Shown in pieces: positions 1 to 6,151 of a DNA stretch of 7,782 bases (the first letter of the stretch is position 1; every line of letters starts with the position of its first letter). The position numbers were made by a program, and so were the translations under genes. Origin of the DNA: Clostridiales bacterium (lineage in GTDB: Bacteria > Bacillota > Clostridia > Lachnospirales > Lachnospiraceae); the NCBI GenBank assembly GCA_021199135.1, contig JAJQIQ010000209.1, positions 1 to 7,782 of the forward strand. Direction: 5' to 3'. The notes under the pieces were generated by a model that was not told the origin of the DNA, searched no databases, and saw only the letters and a program-made list of their open reading frames with translations.

Positions 1-3000
1 ACATGTACTTGATCTTCTCGCAGGACCAGATATACCAGTCGGGGACGCCGTGCTCAGTCATGTCGGCCTTCCATGTCTCCCAGTTATCGCACTTTCCTTT
101 CGCGACAGTGCCTTTGCGGACGGCCTCCATGATCTTGAACGACTCCTCGGAGTCCAATCCCATACTGATGAGATAGGTCATTATGTCATCCCTGGTGCAT
201 ATCGCGGTCGAGATCGTCGCCTTGCCGCTCTTTATGAGCTCCTGCGCGTTGCCAAGCCACACGTCGGTCCCGTGCGCGAGCCCCGCAATCCTGATGAGGT
301 CGGAGAACTCCTTCGGCTGCGTGTCTATGAGCATCCCCATCGCAAAGTCCGTGCCAAACTCCGGGATTCCCAAGGTCCCGAGTTTACAGCCGCTGATATC
401 GTCAGGCGTGATGTCGAGCGCCTCCGTGTTCTGAAACAGCGTCATTACAGACGGATCGTCGAGCGGGATCTCGGTCGGATCTATTCCGGTGAGATCCTGG
501 AGCATACGGATCATGGTCGGATCATCGTGTCCTAGGATGTCGAGCTTAAGCAAATTGTGGTCGATCGAGTGGTAGTCAAAGTGGGTCGTCACGATCCCGC
601 ACTCCATGTCGTTCGCCGGGTGCTGTATCGGCGTGAACGTCTCAATCTCCTCCCCCATCGGGAGCACGACGATCCCGCCCGGGTGCTGCCCTGTCGACCG
701 GCGCACCCCGACGCAGCCCTGTACGATGCGGTCTATCTCGCAAGCCCGCTTGTGCACGCCGCGGTCCTCGAAATAATTTTTCACGTAGCCGAACGCGGTC
801 TTGTCCGCAAGCGTGCCGATCGTCCCGGCCTTGTATGTCTGCCCCTCGCCGAAGATGACCTCGGTGTACTTGTGTGCCTTGCTCTGGTACTCGCCCGAAA
901 AATTGAGGTCGATATCGGGCTCCTTGTTGCCCTTGAAGCCGAGGAAGGTCTCAAACGGGATGTCAAAGCCCTCCTTGGAGAGCGGCTCACCGCAGACCGG
1001 GCAAATCTTGTCCGGCATGTCGCAGCCGCTGCGGCCGGAAAACCCACGCACAAGCTCAGAGTCAAAGTCGCTGTAGTGGCACTTCTTGCAGAGGTAGTGC
1101 GCATGCAGCGGGTTTACCTCGGTGATTCCCGCCATCGTCGCGACGAACGAGCTCCCGACCGAGCCGCGCGAGCCGACGAGGTAGCCGTCCTCGTTCGACT
1201 TCCAGACGAGCTTCTGCGCGATTATGTACATGACGGCGTAGCCGTTGCTGATTATCGAGTTCAGCTCCCGGTCGAGCCTCTCCTTTACGATATCCGGCAG
1301 CGGGTCGCCGTACATCCTGTGAGCCTTGCTGTAACAGATGTCGCGGAGCATCTGGTCGGAATTTTCGATGACGGGCGGGCACTTGTCCGGGCGCACGGGC
1401 GAGATTTTCTCGCACATGTCCGCGATGCGGTTCGGGTTAGTTATGACTACCTCCTCGGCCTTCTCGCTCCCGAGGTATGAAAACTCCGCTAGCATCTCCT
1501 CGGTCGTGTGGAGGTAGAGCGGAGCCTGCTCGTCCGCATCCTTAAACTTCATCCCCGCCATTATGATGCGGCGGTAGACCTCGTCCTCCGGGTCTAGGAA
1601 ATGCACGTCGCAGGTCGCGACGACAGGCTTGTTAAACTGTTCGCCGAGCTTTACGATCTTTTTGTTTATGTCTTTTAAATCTTCGTCGCTGCCTACTGGC
1701 GAGTCCTCCTCGCGGACCATGAACTCATTGTTGCCGAGCGGCTGGATCTCTAGGTAGTCGTAAAAGTCGACGAGGCGTGCGATCTCCTCGTCCGGCTGCC
1801 CGTTTAAAATCGCCTGATATAATTCCCCCGCCTCGCAGGCCGAGCCGACGAGGAGCCCGTCGCGGTGAAGCTGCAGCTCGCTCTTTGGAATCCTCGGCTT
1901 CTTGTGAAAATACTTGATGTGTGACGACGAGACGAGCCTGTAGAGGTTCGTCCGTCCCTGGTCGCAGGCCGCGAGTATTATCGCGTGGTAGCTCTTTGCC
2001 TTCTTGATATTGTCGACGGAGGATGCGGCGAGCGCGTTCACCCCGTCGAGCGTGTCTATCCCCCTGTCTTTGAGCATGTCGCAGAGCTTTAAGAAAATTT
2101 CCGCGGTGCACTCCGCGTCGTCAACCGCGCGGTGATGGTTTTCGAGCGAAACGCCCAAAGCCTTCGCAACCACATCGAGCTTGAAGCGTCCGAGCTGCGG
2201 CAGGAGGACACGCGACAATGTCACGGTGTCGACGATTGTCGGTTTGCACTCTATCCCTTGCTCCCTCGCGTCGTGCTTTATGAACGACATGTCGAAGTCC
2301 GCATTGTGCGCGACCATGACGCAGCCCTCGCAGAACTTCAGGAAGTCCGGCAGGATCTCCCCTATCGTCGGCGCGTCCATGACCATCGAGTCGTTTATCG
2401 ACGTGAGCTGCTCGATGCGGAAGGGAATCGGAACCTTCGGGTTCACGAATTCCGAAAAACGGTCGACAATCTTCCCGCCCGAGACCTTGACCGCGCCGAT
2501 CTCGATTATCTTGTTCTGGTTCGGTGAAAAGCCCGTCGTCTCGAGGTCGAATACCACATAGTCCGCCGTCAGGGACTGGTTTTTGCTGTCAGTGACTATG
2601 CCCTTTAAGTCGTCGACGAGGTAGGCCTCCACGCCGTAGATGACCTTGAAATCGTCATGCCCCTCCGCCGCGTGCATCGCGTCCGGGAAGGCCTGCACGG
2701 TGCCGTGGTCGGTGATCGCGATCGCCCTGTGTCCCCACTTTATCGCCTGCTTTACGATGTCACCAACGTCAGAAACCCCGTCCATGTCGCTCATCTTCGT
2801 GTGGCAGTGAAGCTCGACGCGCTTTCTTGCGGCGTTGTCCATCCTGGAGGACGTGAAGTCCGCCGCCTTCTTTATCCCGGCGATCGAGCCGATGGTGACC
2901 TCACCGTCAAATTTGTCGATGGAGGCCATGCCCTTAATCTTTACAAATTTTCCCGGGGCAATCTCACCTAGAAGCGACGGTGCCTCGTCGTTGCCGACGA

Positions 3001-4000
3001 AGATCTTGCAGACGATCGTGTCGGTAAAGTCCGTGACGGGGAAAATGATGATGGATTTGTCGTTTTTTATCTCCCGCCTGTCGACCGAGACGACCTTTCC
3101 CCTTATGATGACCTCGCCTATCGGCTCGTCAATCTTTTTTATCTCGGCCGCATCGCCGTCGAAGTCGCGCCCGTAAATCACGTCGGGATTTTTCGGCTTT
3201 GAACCCCCCTCGTACTTTCTCCTGAAATCGCCTTTTTTTTCGAAATTTTGGCGCAAATTTGCCGTCTTTGCAATTTTTCCGTCATTTGCAACTTTTCCGT
3301 CAGTCTCTGTGGAATTTGCATGATTTTCGCCTATACTATTGGTAGGCGATTGGGAAGAATCTTCCGCAATATCTTGTGCCTGGGGCGCATCTCCGTCAAA
3401 ACCCTCCGAATTTTGCCCTGCATTTTCAAGCCGCGCGGTGATGGACTGCACCCGCGAGTGAATCTCCTTTTCGGAGTCGGCAATCCGCCCTGCGCCGTCC
3501 CGTTCGCGGAGCCTAGCCTCCACGATGAGATCGAGCCCGCAGCGCTCGCAGACGACTTTCTCCAAAAATGCAGTCAGTTCCCCTATCCGCGACTGCGCGA
3601 CGATCGTCCCGTCGACGGTCATCACAAGGCGGCTGCCGTCAAATTCAAGCTCCGCCGTGCGCATCATATTGCAAAGGAGCTTGCTGTGCCTCTCGAGCTC
3701 GTCGAGCATGCTCTCCCGGTATATCTCGAAGAGCGACTGCGGCGTGTACTGCCCAGAGAGCGCAAAATGCTCGAGCACGCTGACCGCCACCTTCTCCTCG
3801 CCGAAGACCTGGGATGCAATCGCCTCCTCGAGCTTCCATATTTTTTTCTTGAATATGAGGCGGTTTGAGAGCAGGTAGATTCGCACCTTGTCGTGGGCGC
3901 GGTTCGTGCTCACCCTCGTCACCTCGGCATTCTCCAAGAGCCCCGCAAGCTCGCCGTCGAGCGCGAGGTTCGGGAACACCTCCTTAAACGGCTTTGTCAT
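1..4000 (-). CDS. polC: DNA polymerase III alpha subunit, Gram-positive PolC type, 3' end outside window
   Basis: PolC is the proofreading replicative polymerase of Bacillota. I read one uninterrupted frame from ATG 4000 to the left edge, 1333 residues; by comparison with known PolC proteins roughly 180-190 C-terminal residues are missing, and the read-out stops in IKYM just before the PKAHA region. Order: N-terminal domain (about 1-190); low-complexity linker (about 190-273); OB fold (about 291-375); PHP part one with HCHTKMSDMDG (398-408) and ITDHG (429-433); inserted DEDDh exonuclease with DLETTG (D485, E487), HNADFD (D570) and HHRAVDD (H623, D628); PHP part two with CDVHFLDPED (797-806); then the polymerase with GSRGSVGSS (943-951), a Cys4 zinc site (C971, C974, C1000, C1003), PDIDLNFS (D1029, D1031), TGQHPGG (1103-1109), LDILGHDD (D1154) and HGTDVWL (1243-1249). 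Both polymerase and proofreading active sites look intact. The start overlaps the ispG end by 17 nt and follows GGTGAG. Confidence 0.98.
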   Translation of the reverse strand, partial: MTKPFKEVFPNLALDGELAGLLENAEVTRVSTNRAHDKVRIYLLSNRLIFKKKIWKLEEAIASQVFGEEKVAVSVLEHFALSGQYTPQSLFEIYRESMLDELERHSKLLCNMMRTAELEFDGSRLVMTVDGTIVAQSRIGELTAFLEKVVCERCGLDLIVEARLRERDGAGRIADSEKEIHSRVQSITARLENAGQNSEGFDGDAPQAQDIAEDSSQSPTNSIGENHANSTETDGKVANDGKIAKTANLRQNFEKKGDFRRKYEGGSKPKNPDVIYGRDFDGDAAEIKKIDEPIGEVIIRGKVVSVDRREIKNDKSIIIFPVTDFTDTIVCKIFVGNDEAPSLLGEIAPGKFVKIKGMASIDKFDGEVTIGSIAGIKKAADFTSSRMDNAARKRVELHCHTKMSDMDGVSDVGDIVKQAIKWGHRAIAITDHGTVQAFPDAMHAAEGHDDFKVIYGVEAYLVDDLKGIVTDSKNQSLTADYVVFDLETTGFSPNQNKIIEIGAVKVSGGKIVDRFSEFVNPKVPIPFRIEQLTSINDSMVMDAPTIGEILPDFLKFCEGCVMVAHNADFDMSFIKHDAREQGIECKPTIVDTVTLSRVLLPQLGRFKLDVVAKALGVSLENHHRAVDDAECTAEIFLKLCDMLKDRGIDTLDGVNALAASSVDNIKKAKSYHAIILAACDQGRTNLYRLVSSSHIKYFHKKPRIPKSELQLHRDGLLVGSACEAGELYQAILNGQPDEEIARLVDFYDYLEIQPLGNNEFMVREEDSPVGSDEDLKDINKKIVKLGEQFNKPVVATCDVHFLDPEDEVYRRIIMAGMKFKDADEQAPLYLHTTEEMLAEFSYLGSEKAEEVVITNPNRIADMCEKISPVRPDKCPPVIENSDQMLRDICYSKAHRMYGDPLPDIVKERLDRELNSIISNGYAVMYIIAQKLVWKSNEDGYLVGSRGSVGSSFVATMAGITEVNPLHAHYLCKKCHYSDFDSELVRGFSGRSGCDMPDKICPVCGEPLSKEGFDIPFETFLGFKGNKEPDIDLNFSGEYQSKAHKYTEVIFGEGQTYKAGTIGTLADKTAFGYVKNYFEDRGVHKRACEIDRIVQGCVGVRRSTGQHPGGIVVLPMGEEIETFTPIQHPANDMECGIVTTHFDYHSIDHNLLKLDILGHDDPTMIRMLQDLTGIDPTEIPLDDPSVMTLFQNTEALDITPDDISGCKLGTLGIPEFGTDFAMGMLIDTQPKEFSDLIRIAGLAHGTDVWLGNAQELIKSGKATISTAICTRDDIMTYLISMGLDSEESFKIMEAVRKGTVAKGKCDNWETWKADMTEHGVPDWYIWSCEKIKYM
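3253..3302 (-). repeat. Short tandem repeat in the PolC linker (two 18-bp copies plus a degenerate third)
   Basis: The copies at 3285-3302 and 3267-3284 differ at one of 18 positions and encode the six-residue repeats DGKVAN and DGKIAK (residues 234-245). A third, 14-nt partial copy at 3253-3266 matches at 12 of 14 positions but is offset by 17 rather than 18 nt, so it is read in another frame (within KTANLR). The array sits in a low-complexity, probably disordered linker between the PolC N-terminal domain and the OB fold, where length change should be tolerated. Confidence 0.75.
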
Positions 4001-5069
4001 CCTGCTCACCCCAATGATCAAGTTCGTACCGCAGTGCGGGCAGAATCTCGTCCTCCCGCACTTTCTTTATGACCTCGCCGTGTTTCATGATAAGCCCCTC
4101 GCCCTTGCCGCCCGCGACGCCGAGGTCGGCCTCCCTGGCCTCGCCCGGGCCGTTTACGACGCAGCCCATGACCGCGAGCTTTATGTCGAGCGGGTACTCC
4201 TCCGCTATCTCCTCGACCTGGTTCGCCAGGCCTATGAGGTCGATCTGCGTCCTCCCGCAGGTCGGGCATGATATGACCTCGATGCCGCCCTTGCGCAGAC
4301 CCATAGTGCGCAGGATCTGCTTTGCCGCATGGACCTCCGCGAGCGGATCCCCGGTCAGCGAGACGCGGATCGTATCGCCGATTCCCTGGCCTAAGATGAG
4401 GCCAATCCCTACCGCGGACTTTATGCTCCCGCTCATCAGCGTCCCCGCCTCGGTGATCCCGACGTGGAGCGGATAGTCCATCTGCTTCGAGATGAGCTCG
4501 TGCGCGCGCACGCTCATCATGACGTCCGAGGACTTGATGCTGACGACGAGATTGTCATAGCCCATGTCCTCTATCATGTGAACCTGCGCGAGCGCGCTCT
4601 CCACGAGCCCCTCTGCCGTGACGCCGCCGTATTTTTCGATGAGCTGCCACTCGAGCGAGCCGCTGTTCACGCCGACGCGGATCGGGATGTCCCGCGACTT
4701 GGCCTCGCTCACGACGGCCTTCACCCGCCCGCTGTCCCCGATGTTACCGGGGTTTATGCGGATCTTGTCCGCGCCATTTTTCATCGCAGATATCGCGAGG
4801 CGGTAGTCGAAGTGTATGTCCGCTACGATCGGGATATTGACCTGCTTTTTTATCTCACCGAGGGCCTGTGCCGCCTCCTCGCTGGGAACCGCGCACCTTA
4901 TTATCTCGCAGCCCGCCCGCGCGAGCTCGTTTATCTGCGCGACCGTCGCCGCGACGTCCTCGGTCCTCGTGTTCGTCATCGACTGGACCGAGATTGGGTT
5001 CTTGCCGCCGATCTTCACGCCGCCGATATTTATCTCCCTGCTCTTTCGCCTCTTCTTCGCAACCGCCAT
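3984..5069 (-). CDS. ispG: 4-hydroxy-3-methylbut-2-enyl diphosphate synthase (IspG/GcpE)
   Basis: IspG reductively opens 2-C-methyl-D-erythritol 2,4-cyclodiphosphate to (E)-4-hydroxy-3-methylbut-2-enyl diphosphate, the second-last MEP step, using a [4Fe-4S] cluster and electrons from flavodoxin or ferredoxin. The 361-residue length is that of the usual two-domain bacterial form. The N-terminal TIM-barrel region opens with a basic tail (MAVAKKRRK) and then IGGKNPISVQSMTNT and VADIHFDYRLA, both typical; RINPGNIG and GVNSGSLE follow. The C-terminal cluster domain has CPTCGR (C268, C271) and MGCVVNGPGEA (C303, E310), giving the full three-Cys, one-Glu ligand set. The ATG at 5069 is preceded by AAGGGAG with 10 nt spacing. 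A 41-nt AT-rich gap separates it from rseP and holds a possible promoter, so ispG-polC may also be transcribed separately. Its 3' end overlaps the polC start by 17 nt. With dxr this makes two MEP enzymes in one cluster. Confidence 0.98.
   Translation of the reverse strand: MAVAKKRRKSREINIGGVKIGGKNPISVQSMTNTRTEDVAATVAQINELARAGCEIIRCAVPSEEAAQALGEIKKQVNIPIVADIHFDYRLAISAMKNGADKIRINPGNIGDSGRVKAVVSEAKSRDIPIRVGVNSGSLEWQLIEKYGGVTAEGLVESALAQVHMIEDMGYDNLVVSIKSSDVMMSVRAHELISKQMDYPLHVGITEAGTLMSGSIKSAVGIGLILGQGIGDTIRVSLTGDPLAEVHAAKQILRTMGLRKGGIEVISCPTCGRTQIDLIGLANQVEEIAEEYPLDIKLAVMGCVVNGPGEAREADLGVAGGKGEGLIMKHGEVIKKVREDEILPALRYELDHWGEQDDKAV
4005..4012 (-). promoter_or_regulatory. Ribosome binding site of polC, inside ispG
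   Basis: GGGGTGAG on the minus strand, containing GGTGAG, ends 4 nt before the ATG at 4000. It lies entirely in the coding 3' end of ispG. It supports a polC start that overlaps ispG by 17 nt and suggests translation of the two is coupled. Confidence 0.55.
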
Positions 5070-5079
5070 AGCCGTCCGT

Positions 5080-5086
5080 CTCCCTT
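5080..5086 (-). promoter_or_regulatory. Ribosome binding site of ispG
   Basis: AAGGGAG on the minus strand, 10 nt before the ATG at 5069. It lies in the 41-nt gap after rseP and supports this start rather than an internal one. Confidence 0.6.
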
Positions 5087-5099
5087 TTGTTAAATCTTG

Positions 5100-5105
5100 A
5101 TTATA
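5100..5105 (-). promoter_or_regulatory. Candidate -10 element of an internal promoter for ispG-polC
   Basis: A perfect TATAAT on the minus strand, 5 nt past the rseP stop in the AT-rich rseP-ispG gap. Initiation about 7 nt downstream would leave a leader of roughly 24 nt containing the ispG ribosome binding site. The hexamer at a 17-nt spacer is CAAATC, a poor -35, and no TG extension is present; a TTGTCA lies nearby but only 10 nt away. The -10 is therefore clear but the promoter as a whole is uncertain. Confidence 0.35.
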
Positions 5106-5110
5106 TTTTT

Positions 5111-6151
5111 CTATTTGACAATGATTTGACGTATATCATTAAACATTATGACGACCATGAGCAGCAGCAGTACCACTATGCCCACGAAGTGGACCATGCC
5201 CTCCTTGTCGGGATCCACCCGCTTGCGCCTTATCGCCTCGATGATGAGGAAGACCAGCCGCCCGCCGTCGAGTGCCGGGAGCGGGAGCAGGTTCATGACC
5301 CCGAGGTTCGCAGAGAGCAGGATCCCCCAGTTTAGCATATTGAGGAACGCGTAAAAATACCCGTCCGTCGTCACCGATTCCTTGTATGTGTCGCCTATGC
5401 TCTTTACTATCCCGACCGGCCCGCTCATGTCGTTTAGGGACAATTGTCCGGTCACGAGCATCCTAAGGCTCTGGACCGTCGACCAGATCCAGTATTTCAC
5501 CTCGAAAAAGGCGTTCTCCACCGTCTTAAACACCGAACCCTTCACGCGGACCGAGGAGTACATGAAGCCGTAGAGGTAGCCCTCGTTCTCCTCGCTGTAC
5601 TCCGGCGTGACGCTGGCCGTGTACTTTTCCCCGTCGCGCTTGTAGGTGATCTCGACGGTCTGCCCCGGGTGGAAGAGCCCGTAGGCGCTGACCTCGCGGT
5701 AAAAGTGGATGTTCATGCTGCCCATCCGCACGATCTCGTCACCCGCCTGCATCCCCGCGGCCTCCGCCGGGTATCCCTCGATCACGTCCGCGATCACCGG
5801 CGCGTCGTAGCCTATGCAGGCTATGATAAAGAGCGACATGACAAACGCGAGCAGAAAGTTGAAGAACGGCCCCGCGAAGACGATGCTGATCCGTCCCCAG
5901 ACCGGCTTCTTGCCGAAGGCCCGCTCGTCGTCGGAGTCCTCGTCCTCGCCCTCCATCATGCACGCCCCGCCGAACGGGAGAAGCTTTATGCTGTACTTCG
6001 TCTCACCCTTCTTGACCCCGACGAGCGTAGGTCCCAGGCCGAACGAGAACTCGTTGACCCGGACGCCGTTCGCCTTGGCCAGAAGAAAATGCCCCAGCTC
6101 GTGGAACAGCACCACTATGCTGAATACCAAAAACGCAATTACAAATCTCAA
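5111..6151 (-). CDS. rseP: RIP metalloprotease RseP/RasP (site-2 protease family), single PDZ domain
   Basis: This is a membrane-embedded zinc protease that cuts transmembrane segments of substrates such as anti-sigma factors and leftover signal peptides; the Bacillus relative is RasP. Its 346 residues fit the Gram-positive form, which has one PDZ domain, against two in E. coli. Order: TM1 (about 3-24) carrying HELGH (17-21), whose two His bind zinc and whose Glu is catalytic; an FGLGP loop (37-41) and a GG-x4-EGE segment (61-69); an acidic run (67-76); TM2 (about 88-114) with GPFFNFLLA; a PDZ domain (about 117-186); SGPVGI (243-248); TM3 with NLLPLPALDGG (287-297), where D295 is the third zinc ligand; and a final TM (about 320-338). 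The start is TTG at 6151, supported by GGAGG 11 nt upstream and by the correct placing of HELGH. It overlaps the dxr stop by 4 nt, implying translational coupling. The physiological substrate cannot be told from this window. Confidence 0.95.
   Translation of the reverse strand: MRFVIAFLVFSIVVLFHELGHFLLAKANGVRVNEFSFGLGPTLVGVKKGETKYSIKLLPFGGACMMEGEDEDSDDERAFGKKPVWGRISIVFAGPFFNFLLAFVMSLFIIACIGYDAPVIADVIEGYPAEAAGMQAGDEIVRMGSMNIHFYREVSAYGLFHPGQTVEITYKRDGEKYTASVTPEYSEENEGYLYGFMYSSVRVKGSVFKTVENAFFEVKYWIWSTVQSLRMLVTGQLSLNDMSGPVGIVKSIGDTYKESVTTDGYFYAFLNMLNWGILLSANLGVMNLLPLPALDGGRLVFLIIEAIRRKRVDPDKEGMVHFVGIVVLLLLMVVIMFNDIRQIIVK

Noticed and set aside
557..1480. Long plus-strand open frame of 307 codons opposite polC
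   Set aside because: It lies wholly opposite the conserved PolC polymerase domain, is rich in Arg, Val, Leu and Ala as expected from the complement of GC-rich codons, and shows no recognisable domain. Stops are rare on that strand because TTA, CTA and TCA codons are rare in polC.
3327..3349. Hairpin (7-bp stem, 9-nt loop) as a terminator inside polC
   Set aside because: The stem is short and no T-run follows on the minus strand, and it lies inside an open coding frame.
1..4000. A possible frameshift or break in polC
   Set aside because: I read all codons from 4000 to the left edge in one frame; there is no stop, and every PolC motif from the OB fold to the polymerase palm falls in that frame. 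The gene is only cut by the window edge.
4464..5093. Plus-strand open frame of 209 codons opposite ispG
   Set aside because: Antisense shadow of ispG with biased composition and no recognisable motif.
5070..5110. Terminator between rseP and ispG
   Set aside because: The gap is AT-rich but has no stem-loop followed by a T-run on the minus strand; read-through is more likely.
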